NCBI RefSeq assembly: GCF_017876295.1
Contig: NZ_JAGINT010000002.1
Coordinates: forward strand, 2,294,001 to 2,358,000
Direction of reading: 5' to 3'
DNA: 64,000 bases
DNA from: Kribbella aluminosa
Lineage (GTDB): Bacteria; Actinomycetota; Actinomycetes; Propionibacteriales; Kribbellaceae
Shown here: in pieces, positions 9,399 through 17,342 of the stretch
Numbering within the stretch: the stretch's first letter is position 1
How the letters are laid out: every line of letters starts with the position of its first letter
Made by a program: the position numbers and the translations under genes
Notes under the pieces: generated by a model
Seen by the model: the letters and a program-made list of their open reading frames with translations, nothing else
What the model was told of the DNA's origin: nothing
The model's database searches: none

Positions 9399-10700
9399 AT
9401 GACTGCGGACAGGCTGGACGCGCACCGCTCGAGCTGGAACGGTGCCGCGACCGACATGTCCCGGAACGCAGTCGAGCTGATCGACGCACAGGTCCGCGAC
9501 CTGGTCCGCCGCGAGGGCATCGACCCGCTCCGCGACCCCGGTGCGGTGAACCATCTCGTCGCGACCGTAGTCCGGGAGTACGACGAGCGCAGCCTGACCG
9601 GCGTGGTGCCGCCGATCGGCGACCTGGAGGCGGTCAGCCGGGAGGTGCACGACCGGGTCGCGGGCTTCGGGCCGCTGCAGCGCTACCTGGACGACCCGAC
9701 CGTCGAGGAGATCTGGATCAACGAGCCGAGCCGGGTGTTCATCGCCCGCGAGGGCCGGCACGAGCTGACCACGACCGTGCTGACCGAGGAAGAGGTCGGC
9801 GACCTGGTCGAGCGGATGCTGAAGACCACCGGCCGCCGGATCGACGTCTCCCAGCCGTTCACCGACGCCCGGCTCCCGGACGGCAGCCGGGTGCACATCG
9901 TGCTCGGCGGCATCACCCAGCGGTACGCCGCGATCAACATCCGCAAGTTCACCGTCCGGGCGACCCGGCTGACCGACATGGTGCAGCTCGGATCGCTGAC
10001 GCCGCACGCGGCCGCGGTGCTGGAGGCATCCGTTGCCGTCGGCCTCAATGTGCTGGTCTCCGGCGGCACCCAGGCCGGCAAGACCACGATGCTGAACGCC
10101 TTGGCAGGCTCGATCCCCGGCAGCGAGCGGGTGATCAGCTGCGAGGAGGTCTTCGAGATCAAGCTGCCGATCCCCGACTGGGTGTCGATGCAGACCCGGC
10201 AGGCCGGGCTCGAGGGCACCGGCGAGGTGCGGCTGCGCGACCTGGTGAAGGAGTCGCTGCGGATGCGGCCGTCCCGGATGATCGTCGGCGAGGTGCGCGG
10301 CGAGGAGTGCCTCGACCTGCTGCTCGCGCTGAACAGCGGCCTCCCCGGGATGTGCACGATCCATGCGAACTCCGCCCGCGAAGCGCTGACCAAGATGTGC
10401 ACGCTGCCGTTGCTGGCCGGGGAGAACATCGGGTCCCGGTTCGTGCTGCCGACCGTGGCCGGCTGCGTCGACATCGTCGTCCACCTGGGGGTCGCGGCGG
10501 ACGGGCGCCGCCGGGTGCGCGAGATCGTCGCGGTGACCGGCCGGGTCGAGGAGCAGGCGATCGAGACCGAGACGCTGTTCAGCACCCGCGACGGGTACCT
10601 GCGTCGCGCCGAGGGACAGCTGCCGCACACGGAGCGGTTCCAGCAGGCGGGGTACAACGTGGCCGGCCTGCTGACCGAGCTACCGCGACGGGGCGCCTGA
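9399..10700 (+). CDS. tadA: Tad/Flp pilus assembly ATPase (CpaF/TadA)
   Basis: This 433-aa secretion ATPase of the type II/IV family drives assembly of Flp-type pili at the inner face of the membrane. It has an N-terminal domain (about 1-170), Walker A GGTQAGKTT near residue 224, an acidic Walker B region (MIVGEVRGEE) near 294 and the His-box TIHANSAREA near 323. The Gln-Ala in place of Gly-Ser in Walker A is a common actinobacterial variant. It is the first gene of a compact tadA-B-C-pilin-E-G operon. No tadZ/cpaE, secretin or prepilin peptidase is present nearby, so these must be elsewhere or absent. Confidence 0.93.
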   Translation: MTADRLDAHRSSWNGAATDMSRNAVELIDAQVRDLVRREGIDPLRDPGAVNHLVATVVREYDERSLTGVVPPIGDLEAVSREVHDRVAGFGPLQRYLDDPTVEEIWINEPSRVFIAREGRHELTTTVLTEEEVGDLVERMLKTTGRRIDVSQPFTDARLPDGSRVHIVLGGITQRYAAINIRKFTVRATRLTDMVQLGSLTPHAAAVLEASVAVGLNVLVSGGTQAGKTTMLNALAGSIPGSERVISCEEVFEIKLPIPDWVSMQTRQAGLEGTGEVRLRDLVKESLRMRPSRMIVGEVRGEECLDLLLALNSGLPGMCTIHANSAREALTKMCTLPLLAGENIGSRFVLPTVAGCVDIVVHLGVAADGRRRVREIVAVTGRVEEQAIETETLFSTRDGYLRRAEGQLPHTERFQQAGYNVAGLLTELPRRGA

Positions 10701-11561
10701 TGGGGCTTCTGATCGGGCTGTTCTTCGGGGTCGGGCTGCTGCTGATCGTCGCGGCGTTCGTGGCGCCTGCCGAGGCGGTGCCGGGCGCGGACGGGCGGCT
10801 GCGGGGGCCGGAGCCGCGATCTGCTCGCGAGCGCGGGCATCGAGGGTCTGACGCCGGGTGCGTTCATCGGCGCCTGCCTGGTCATGGGGCTGGTCGCGTT
10901 CCTGCTGATGTTCGTGGTGTCCAGGACGCTGCCGGTCGCGCTGGTGTTCGCGCTGATGGCCGGCTGGCTGCCGATCGCGCTGGTGCGGTCGCGGGCGCGG
11001 AAGCGGCTGGCCGAGTTCCGTGAGCTGTGGCCGGACGTGGTGGACAACGTCGCGTCGGCCGTGCGGGCCGGGCTGTCGTTGTCGGAGGCGCTGGCCCAGG
11101 TCGGCGAGCGCGGTCCGTTGCAGCTGCGGGAGCCGTTCCGGCGGTTCGGTGCGGACTACGCCTCGACCGGGCGGTTCGCCGAGTCGCTGGACCGGTTGAA
11201 GGCACGGCTGGCCGACCCGGTCGGTGACCGGGTGGTGGAGGCGCTGCGGATCGCGCGTGAGGTCGGCGGCGGCGACCTCGGCCGGTTGCTGCGTTCGCTG
11301 TCGTCGTTCCTGCGCGACGACGCCCGCACCCGGTCCGAGCTCGAGTCCCGGCAGTCGTGGTCGGTCAACGGCGCGCGGGTCGCGGTCGCGGCGCCGTGGC
11401 TGGTGCTGCTGTTGCTGTCCTTCCAGGGCGACGTCATCCAGCGGTACAACTCGCCTGTCGGTGCCGTGATCATCGCCGTCGGCGCCGTCATCTGCGTGAT
11501 CGCGTACCGGGTGATGCTGCGGATCGGCCGGCTGCCCGAGCCCGAGCGGGTGCTGCGATGA
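10700..11561 (+). pseudogene. tadB: TadB pilus platform protein, interrupted by a +1 frameshift
   Basis: The gene starts at an ATG overlapping the tadA stop (TGATG) with a membrane segment (MGLLIGLFFGVGLLLI). This frame runs into nonsense after residue 35. The natural continuation (RDLLASAGIEGLTPGAFIG) lies in the +1 frame and runs from about 10809 to 11561, with a T2SSF domain and two more membrane segments. Removing one G from the GGGGG run at 10803-10807 restores a 286-aa TadB of normal length. Translation from the internal ATG at 10884 would give only 225 aa without the N-terminal helix. It is either a true mutation, a phase-variable homopolymer or a sequencing error. Confidence 0.8.
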
Positions 11562-12496
11562 ACCCGATCCTGCTCGGCGGTTTCCTCGGCGCGGTGCTCG
11601 GCGCCGGGCTGCTGATCGTCGTACTGCGGTTGCCGTTCCTGCGCAAACCCACCGTGGACGAGCGGATCTCGCCGTACCTTCGGGATCTCGGGGCGCCGGA
11701 CGTGTTCGTCGGGGTCATCGACTCGCGGTCGCCGTTCTACGCGATCCTGCGGCTGTTCGGTCCGTCGCTGCGGTCCGCCGCACAACGGCTGGAGCGGATC
11801 CTCGGCGGCGCGAACACGATCCGCCGGCGGTTGCAGCGGGCCGGGATGGAGCGGACGGTCGAGGAGTTCCGGATCGAGCAGTTGCTCTGGGGAGCGATCG
11901 CGTTCGGTGCCGGGCTGGTGATCTCGATCGTCGCGGTCGCGGTCGGTCTCGGGGATCCGGTCGCGCTGCTGGTGTTCTGCCTGGTGCTCGGGATCACCGG
12001 AGTGCTCGGCCGCGACACGTACCTGACGTCCCAGGTGCGGCGGCGCGAGCGGCGGCTGCTGGTGGAGCTGCCGACCGTGGCCGAGCTGCTGGCGTTGTCG
12101 GTCGCCGCCGGTGAGGGGCCGGCCGCCGCCCTCGACCGGGTCGCCCGGTCGTCCCACGGCGACCTGTCGAACGAACTGAAACGCGTCCTGGCGGAGACCA
12201 GGGCGGGAGAGTCCCTGGTCCGCGCGCTCGATGCGCTCGCGGACCGGACCGGGTTGCTGGCGCTGTCGCGCTTCGCGGACGGGCTGGCGGTGGCGCTGGA
12301 GCGCGGCACCCCGCTGGCCGACGTACTGCGTGCACAGGCCGGCGACATCCGGGAAGCCGGGCGCCGCGAGCTGATCGAGTCCGGCGCGCGCCGCGAGGTT
12401 GCCATGATGGTCCCGGTGATCTTCCTGGTCCTGCCGGTGACCATCGCGTTCGCCTTCTACCCGGGCGCTGTCGGAATCCGGCTGATCGCCGGATGA
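11558..12496 (+). CDS. tadC: TadC pilus platform protein
   Basis: The 312-aa product starts at an ATG overlapping the tadB stop (ATGA). It has an N-terminal membrane helix (ILLGGFLGAVLGAGLLIVV), a cytoplasmic T2SSF domain (about residues 150-280, with LPTVAELLALSVAAGEGP) and C-terminal membrane helices (VPVIFLVLPVTIAFAFY). TadC pairs with TadB as the membrane platform driven by the TadA ATPase. Since tadB is frameshifted, this protein may lack its partner if the shift is real. Confidence 0.9.
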   Translation: MNPILLGGFLGAVLGAGLLIVVLRLPFLRKPTVDERISPYLRDLGAPDVFVGVIDSRSPFYAILRLFGPSLRSAAQRLERILGGANTIRRRLQRAGMERTVEEFRIEQLLWGAIAFGAGLVISIVAVAVGLGDPVALLVFCLVLGITGVLGRDTYLTSQVRRRERRLLVELPTVAELLALSVAAGEGPAAALDRVARSSHGDLSNELKRVLAETRAGESLVRALDALADRTGLLALSRFADGLAVALERGTPLADVLRAQAGDIREAGRRELIESGARREVAMMVPVIFLVLPVTIAFAFYPGAVGIRLIAG

Positions 12497-12510
12497 ACTG
12501 AGGAGAGGTC

Positions 12511-12708
12511 ATGTCCCTGTACCTGACGAGGCTGTTCCTGACGTTGCTGCTGAAGCCACGTCCGGCGCGGACCGAGCGCGGTGACGTACCCGGCTGGGTG
12601 CTGATCACCGTGATGACGGCCGGCCTGGTCGTCGCGATCTGGAAGCTGGCCGGCGACCAGCTCGCCAAAATGCTCACCGACGCCCTGTCCTCGGTCACCA
12701 ACAAGTAA
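12511..12708 (+). CDS. Small Flp-pilin-like membrane protein
   Basis: The 65-aa product has a short basic N-terminal region (about residues 1-24), the sequence ERGDVPGWVL and one hydrophobic helix (ITVMTAGLVVAIWKLAG). Actinobacterial Flp-type pilins have this size and layout, with cleavage near the Gly/Glu boundary, and they lie between tadC and tadE as here. It follows tadC by 14 bp with GAGGAGAG as ribosome site. The classical pilin motif with Glu-Tyr after the cleavage site is not evident, so pilin is likely but not certain. Confidence 0.7.
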   Translation: MSLYLTRLFLTLLLKPRPARTERGDVPGWVLITVMTAGLVVAIWKLAGDQLAKMLTDALSSVTNK

Positions 12709-13094
12709 TGCGTCGAGCCCGCCGCGAGCGGGGATCGGCTGTCGTCGACTTCGTGCTGGTCTCGACGATCCTGGTGCCGTTGTTCCTCGGCATCCTGCAG
12801 GTCGGCCTGTTCCTGTACGTACGCAACACCGTGACCGCTGCCGCCTCCGAGGGCGCGCACTACGCGGCCGTGCTGAACCGGGCACCGGCCGACGGTGCGG
12901 CGCGCACCCGGGAGCTGATCGGCGGCGTGGTCGCGGACAACCTGATCGACTCGGTGTCGGCGGACGCGACCGACATCGACGGGCAGCCCGTCGTCGTGGT
13001 GTCGGTGCGCGCGCACATGCCGCCGCTCGGGATGTGGGGACCGGGGATCGCGTTCAGCGTCCAGGGGCATGCGGTGAAGGAGACCGGCGAGTGA
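12708..13094 (+). CDS. TadE-like pseudopilin
   Basis: The ATG overlaps the previous TAA (TAATG). The 128-aa protein has the TadE signature: a basic leader, then ERGSAVVDFVLVSTILVPLFLGILQ with an acidic residue at the start of a single hydrophobic helix, then an extracellular domain of about 90 residues. TadE-type minor pilins are processed and take part in pilus initiation. Its position between the pilin and a second TadE-like gene is standard. Confidence 0.88.
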   Translation: MRRARRERGSAVVDFVLVSTILVPLFLGILQVGLFLYVRNTVTAAASEGAHYAAVLNRAPADGAARTRELIGGVVADNLIDSVSADATDIDGQPVVVVSVRAHMPPLGMWGPGIAFSVQGHAVKETGE

Positions 13095-13543
13095 AGCTCC
13101 GCAGGCGCGACGAGCGGGGCAGCGCGGTCGTGGAGTTCTCCTGGCTGGCGATCCTGCTGATGGTTCCGCTGGTATACATGATGCTCGGCGTGTTCGACGT
13201 CCAGCGGGCGTCGTACGGCGCGACCGCGGCGACCCGGGCGGCCGGGCGGGCATTCGTGATCGTCCCGGACGGGGTGTCCGAGGACGAGGCACGGGCGCGC
13301 GCGTTCGCCGCGGCGCAGCTGGCGATGAAGGACCAGGGCATGGAGTTGTCCGCCGACGAGCTCCGGATCAGCTGCAACCCGGCCTGTCTGCAGCCGGGCT
13401 CGACCGTGACCGTCTCGCTCGAGACCAAGGTCCGGCTGCCGCTGATCCCGGACGCGCTCGGCGGTGAGCCACCGGCGATCCGGATCAGCGCCTCGCACAC
13501 CGAGGCGTTCGGCGACTACCGCGAAGCCAAGGGCGCCGGATGA
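13091..13543 (+). CDS. TadE/TadF-like pilus assembly protein
   Basis: The chosen start is the GTG that overlaps the previous stop (GTGA), giving 150 aa; an earlier in-frame ATG lies deep inside the preceding gene. The N-terminus, RRRDERGSAVVEFSWLAILL, repeats the TadE pattern: charged leader, Glu five residues into the hydrophobic helix. A longer soluble tail contains two cysteines (SCNPACLQPG) that may form a disulfide outside the cell. It probably works with the neighbouring TadE-like protein as a minor pilin. Confidence 0.87.
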   Translation: MKLRRRDERGSAVVEFSWLAILLMVPLVYMMLGVFDVQRASYGATAATRAAGRAFVIVPDGVSEDEARARAFAAAQLAMKDQGMELSADELRISCNPACLQPGSTVTVSLETKVRLPLIPDALGGEPPAIRISASHTEAFGDYREAKGAG

Positions 13544-13971
13544 CCCGCCGCACCCGGGGCGAGAACGGGCAGATGACGATGCTGATCGTCGGGTTCACCG
13601 TCGTGATCCTGCTGATGGTCGTCGTGGTCACCGACATCTCGAAGGCGTTCCTGGTCCGGCGTGACCTGGACGCCACCGCCGACGGCGCCGTACTCGCGGC
13701 CGCGAACGGGCTGGCCGCGGTCTACGCCCAGCCCGGCGCCGGCGGGAACGCCGCGATCGACCCGGACCGGGCTCGGCGGCTGACCGCGGACTACCTCAAT
13801 GAAGTTGCTGCGAGCAACAGATTCGACAACCTCGACTGGTCGGTCGACGTCGAAGGTACGACGGTCACCGTCCACCTCACCTCCACCACCCGCCTCCCCT
13901 TCCACCCACCAGGCTTCCCCGGCTCGGCCGACGTCTCCTCGGACTCAGCCGCAATCGTCCCGATCCGCTGA
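13540..13971 (+). CDS. TadG-like pilus-associated membrane protein
   Basis: The start overlaps the previous stop (ATGA). The 143-aa product begins RRTRGENGQMTMLIVGFTVVILLMVVVV, a single membrane anchor with the GQ(M/A)T motif of the TadG-like Flp pilus family (Pfam DUF2134/TadE-like), followed by a DLDATADGAVLAAANGLA segment typical of the group. It is short compared with proteobacterial TadG because the von Willebrand domain is absent, as is usual in actinobacterial pilus operons. It is the last gene of the operon. Confidence 0.85.
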   Translation: MTRRTRGENGQMTMLIVGFTVVILLMVVVVTDISKAFLVRRDLDATADGAVLAAANGLAAVYAQPGAGGNAAIDPDRARRLTADYLNEVAASNRFDNLDWSVDVEGTTVTVHLTSTTRLPFHPPGFPGSADVSSDSAAIVPIR

Positions 13972-13985
13972 CCCCACCAGCCGGG

Positions 13986-14786
13986 TCAGGTGAACAGGCC
14001 CGGGTTGTCTGTCAGCCAAGTGGAGAACGAGCGGGCGGTGTGGCCGGTGAGGAACTCGACGGCGGGCTCGATGGTGGCTGGGGTGCCGACGCGGGAGGCC
14101 CAGTAGGCCAGGAGGGTTTCGCGTTGGCCTTCGTCGCGCAGCTGCAGCTCGGCGCGGGCCTGGTCCGGGGTGAGGTCGACGGGCTCGATCGGTACGCCGG
14201 TGACCGACGTGATGAGCTCGATCTGGTGCCGTCGGGTCATCGACTCCGGTCCGGTCATCGGGTAGCCGCGGCCGTCGTGGGCGTTGCCCGGGCCGTCGAG
14301 CAGCACCCGGACCGCGGCGTCGGCGATGTCGCGCTCGTGGATCGGGGCCTCCTCGGCGTCCAGGTACGGCAGCCGGATCTGGCCGGTCGCGCGGACCTGG
14401 TGCGCCCAGTACTTGGCATTGCTCATGAACGCGCCGGGCTGCAGGCGAGTGGTCGCGTACGAACCGGCGGCGATCACCTGCTCGGTCTTCGCGTGCGGGT
14501 CCGCGGGGCCGCCGAGCGACGACAGCGACGAGAGCAGGACGACCTGTTTGACGCCGGCGGCTTCGGCCGCGGCGGCGAAGGCGGGCGCCGTCGACGGGTC
14601 GGAGTACAGGAAGACCTGGCTGATGCCGCGCAGGGCGGGCGCCGGGTCGGCGGCGTCGTACGCGACGGCCGACGGGACGGCGTCGGGCTCGCGGCTGGCG
14701 ACGCGGACGTCCTGTCCGGCCTCGGTGAGCAGGGCAGCGACGGCGCGGGCGATCGCGCCGCGGCCGCCGGTGACGAGAATCGTCAT
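13986..14786 (-). CDS. NmrA-type NAD(P)-binding protein
   Basis: The 266-aa protein has the extended-SDR nucleotide motif TGGRGAIAR at residues 6-14 (usually TGATGNVGR) and no clear YxxxK catalytic pair, as in NmrA-like and NAD(P)H-azoreductase-like sensors or reductases. The C-terminal half carries a conserved GPESMTRRHQI segment seen in this family. It is transcribed divergently from a TetR gene, with a palindrome in the shared promoter, suggesting that TetR represses it. Substrate unknown. Confidence 0.88.
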   Translation of the reverse strand: MTILVTGGRGAIARAVAALLTEAGQDVRVASREPDAVPSAVAYDAADPAPALRGISQVFLYSDPSTAPAFAAAAEAAGVKQVVLLSSLSSLGGPADPHAKTEQVIAAGSYATTRLQPGAFMSNAKYWAHQVRATGQIRLPYLDAEEAPIHERDIADAAVRVLLDGPGNAHDGRGYPMTGPESMTRRHQIELITSVTGVPIEPVDLTPDQARAELQLRDEGQRETLLAYWASRVGTPATIEPAVEFLTGHTARSFSTWLTDNPGLFT

Positions 14787-14803
14787 TGGATGTGCTCCAA
14801 AGA

Positions 14804-14816
14804 TGTAGTGACTACA
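14804..14816. promoter_or_regulatory. 13-bp palindrome, candidate TetR operator
   Basis: TGTAGTGACTACA is a perfect palindrome around a central G, between the divergent NmrA-like and TetR genes, 18 bp from the NmrA start. A related dyad, CACTACAGTG at 14841-14850, lies just before the TetR start. Both contain the ACTACA element, so the TetR protein may bind both and control both directions (inference). Confidence 0.55.
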
Positions 14817-14856
14817 AGAATGGATTCAGTAAAACAGATCCACTACAGTGAGCGCA

Positions 14857-15468
14857 ATGGAGCTCGGGCGGCGGGAACGCAAGAAGCAGCAGACACGGCA
14901 GGCCATCTCGGACGTGGCCACCGGTCTGTTCCTCGAGCGCGGCTTCGACGCGGTGACGGTGGCCGAGGTGGCGCGGGCCGCGGACGTCGCCGTACAGACC
15001 GTCTTCAACCACTTCCCGGCCAAGGAGGACCTGTTCTTCGACGAAAAAGGGTGGTGGACCGGACCTGCGCGGGCGGTCCGCGAGGCGCCGGCGGACGCGG
15101 ATCCGGTCAGCGTCCTGGAAACGCAGTACGTGCAGGAGACGCGGGAGCGGCTGAAGGTCGGGCATCTGGCCACCTGGAAGCAGTTCGTGCGGACGATCGA
15201 GGGCAGTCCCGCGCTGCTCGCGAGGCGTCGTCTCACCGCCGAGGAGCTGGAGAGATCGCTCACCGAGGCGCTCGACGAACGGACGCCGGACCACCTCCGC
15301 AACCGGCTGACCGCGGCCCTGTACGCCGCCGCGCAGAAGGTGCTCGAGGAGAAGCTGATGGCCGTCCTGCCCGACGACGCGTCACCCGCGGAGCTCGAGC
15401 AGGCACAGCGCGAACTCGAGGCCGCGGTCACCGAAGTCTTCGCCGTTCTCCGTCGCGGTCTCGGCTGA
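14857..15468 (+). CDS. TetR-family transcriptional regulator
   Basis: The ATG at 14857 (MELGRRERKKQQTRQAI) is preferred; a GTG nine bases upstream is the alternative. The protein has about 203 residues with an N-terminal TetR helix-turn-helix (VAEVARAADVAVQTVFNHFPAKEDLF) and a C-terminal ligand domain of the actinobacterial MftR-like type. It is divergent from an NmrA-type gene, and the shared 70-bp region contains palindromic ACTACA elements, consistent with local and self repression. Confidence 0.9.
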   Translation: MELGRRERKKQQTRQAISDVATGLFLERGFDAVTVAEVARAADVAVQTVFNHFPAKEDLFFDEKGWWTGPARAVREAPADADPVSVLETQYVQETRERLKVGHLATWKQFVRTIEGSPALLARRRLTAEELERSLTEALDERTPDHLRNRLTAALYAAAQKVLEEKLMAVLPDDASPAELEQAQRELEAAVTEVFAVLRRGLG

Positions 15469-15484
15469 GCTAAGCTCCTAGGTT

Positions 15485-16606
15485 GTGGCTGGACTGGATT
15501 TTGACGCGGAGCTCAAGCAGCTCGACGCGACGATGACCTCGATCGAGAAAGTGCTCGATCTCCCTGCGTTGCGCAAGGAGATCGACGAGCTCGGCGAGCA
15601 GGTCGCTGCGCCCGACCTCTGGGACGACCAGGCGAACGCGCAGAAGGTGACGTCGCGACTGTCCAGCCTGCAGGCCGACGTGGAGCGGGTGACCGCATTG
15701 CGCGGCCGCGTCGACGACCTCGGCGTGCTGGTGCAGATGGGCCGCGAGGAGAACGACGCGGACACCCTGGCCGAGGCGGAGAAGGAGCTCAGCTCGCTGA
15801 GCAAGTTGATCCAGTCGCTCGAGGTCCGCACGCTGCTGTCCGGCGAGTACGACGAGCGTGAGGCGTTGGTGACGATCCGTTCCGGCGCGGGCGGTGTGGA
15901 CGCCGCGGACTTCGCCGAGATGCTGCAGCGGATGTACCTGCGCTGGGCCGAGCGGCACGGGTACCCGACCGAGGTCTACGACACGTCGTACGCCGAAGAG
16001 GCCGGCCTCAAGTCGACGACGTTCGGGGTGAAGGCACCGTACGCGTACGGCACGCTGTCGGTTGAATCGGGAACCCACCGGCTGGTGCGGATCTCGCCGT
16101 TCGACAACCAGGGCCGCCGGCAGACGTCGTTCGCGGCCGTCGAGGTGGTCCCGGTGCTCGAGCAGACCGACGAGATCGACGTACCGGAAGAGGAGCTACG
16201 GATCGACGTGTACCGGTCGTCCGGTCCGGGCGGGCAGAGCGTCAACACGACCGACTCCGCGGTCCGGATCACACACCTCCCGACCGGCACCGTGGTCTCC
16301 TGCCAGAACGAGAAGTCCCAGCTGCAGAACAAGGCCAGTGCGATGGTCATCATGAAAGCCAAGCTGCTCGCGCTGAAGAAGGCCGAGGAGCGGGCCCAGA
16401 TCGACGCGCTGCGCGGTGACGTGGCCGGCTCGTGGGGCGACCAGATGCGCTCGTACGTCCTGCACCCGTACCAGATGGTCAAGGACCTGCGGACGCAGTA
16501 CGAGTCCGGCAACACGTCCGGTGTCTTCGACGGCGAGATCGACGAGTTCATCGAGGCCGGCGTCCGCTGGCGCCGGACCGGCCAGACGGTTGCCGACCAC
16601 AACTGA
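15485..16606 (+). CDS. prfB: Peptide chain release factor 2
   Basis: The 373-aa product reads UGA and UAA stop codons and triggers peptide release on the ribosome. The stop-codon-recognition tripeptide SPF is at residues 204-206 and the catalytic GGQ at 249-251. The start is a GTG at 15485. The frame is continuous: the in-frame UGA and programmed +1 shift known from enterobacterial prfB are absent. It is usually the gene before ftsE in actinobacteria; here ftsE lies about 18 kb downstream, so the usual block is split. A pentapeptide-repeat gene overlaps its end. Confidence 0.97.
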   Translation: MAGLDFDAELKQLDATMTSIEKVLDLPALRKEIDELGEQVAAPDLWDDQANAQKVTSRLSSLQADVERVTALRGRVDDLGVLVQMGREENDADTLAEAEKELSSLSKLIQSLEVRTLLSGEYDEREALVTIRSGAGGVDAADFAEMLQRMYLRWAERHGYPTEVYDTSYAEEAGLKSTTFGVKAPYAYGTLSVESGTHRLVRISPFDNQGRRQTSFAAVEVVPVLEQTDEIDVPEEELRIDVYRSSGPGGQSVNTTDSAVRITHLPTGTVVSCQNEKSQLQNKASAMVIMKAKLLALKKAEERAQIDALRGDVAGSWGDQMRSYVLHPYQMVKDLRTQYESGNTSGVFDGEIDEFIEAGVRWRRTGQTVADHN

Positions 16607-17342
16607 TCTGCGGGCCGACTGCGGTAGCTGCTTCGGCCTCTGCTGCGTCGTGCTGACGTTCGCGAGGTCGGCGGACTTCGCGATCGACAAGCCCGCCGGC
16701 GAGGCGTGCCCGAACCTGAGCGACGACCACCGCTGCACGATCCACAGCCGGCTGCGCGACGAAGGCTTCCCGGGGTGCACCGTGTACGACTGCTTCGGCG
16801 CCGGCCAGGAGCTCTCGAAGCGCGGGCCGGAGATGTTCGCCGCGCTCCCGATCCTGCGCCAGCTGCACGAGCTGCTCTGGTACCTGACGGAAGCCCTTGA
16901 GTACAACGCGAACGTGCAACCGGCGATCGACCGCGTCGAGAGCGTCAGCCGTACGCCGAACCTCGCGGACGTCGACGTGGCGGCCGAGCGGGCCGTCGTC
17001 AACGAGCTGCTGCTGGAGACCAGCCGGGCCGTCCGGGGCAAGCAGCCGAAGAAGAAGGAACGCCGCGGCGCGGACCTGATCGGCGCGCGCCTGCGGCAGG
17101 CGGAGCTGTCGAAGGCGAACCTCCGCGGCGCCTACCTGATCGGCGCCGACCTCCGCGAGGCCGACCTGCGGCAGGCGGACCTGATCGGCGCAGATCTCCG
17201 GGACGCGGACCTGCGCGGCGCCGACCTGACGGGTGCGCTGTTCCTCACCCAGTCTCAGGTCAACGCCGCGCGCGGCGACCAGTCAACGAAGCTCCCGAAC
17301 GCTCTTACGCGCCCTTCCCACTGGACCGCAGCTGGTGCGTGA
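16590..17342 (+). CDS. Pentapeptide-repeat protein with Cys-rich N-terminus
   Basis: No ATG or GTG precedes the conserved N-terminus (DLRADCGSCFGLCC), so the TTG at 16590 inside the prfB end is the best start, giving about 250 aa; the start is uncertain. The N-terminal 100 residues hold eight cysteines (CGSCFGLCC, CPNL, C-IH, GCTVYDC), suggesting a metal or Fe-S site. The C-terminus has about six A(D/N)LRxADL pentapeptide repeats (residues ~160-225), which form a right-handed quadrilateral helix. Similar proteins occur widely in actinobacteria without a known role. The end overlaps a convergent MFS gene by 38 bp. Confidence 0.8.
   Translation: MPTTTDLRADCGSCFGLCCVVLTFARSADFAIDKPAGEACPNLSDDHRCTIHSRLRDEGFPGCTVYDCFGAGQELSKRGPEMFAALPILRQLHELLWYLTEALEYNANVQPAIDRVESVSRTPNLADVDVAAERAVVNELLLETSRAVRGKQPKKKERRGADLIGARLRQAELSKANLRGAYLIGADLREADLRQADLIGADLRDADLRGADLTGALFLTQSQVNAARGDQSTKLPNALTRPSHWTAAGA

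Noticed and set aside
9310..9402. A 31-codon frame whose TGA overlaps the tadA ATG
   Set aside because: It has no ribosome site, and coding character is weak; the overlap alone is not enough.
15485..15600. Programmed +1 frameshift of prfB
   Set aside because: The frame is continuous, with no in-frame UGA near codon 25.
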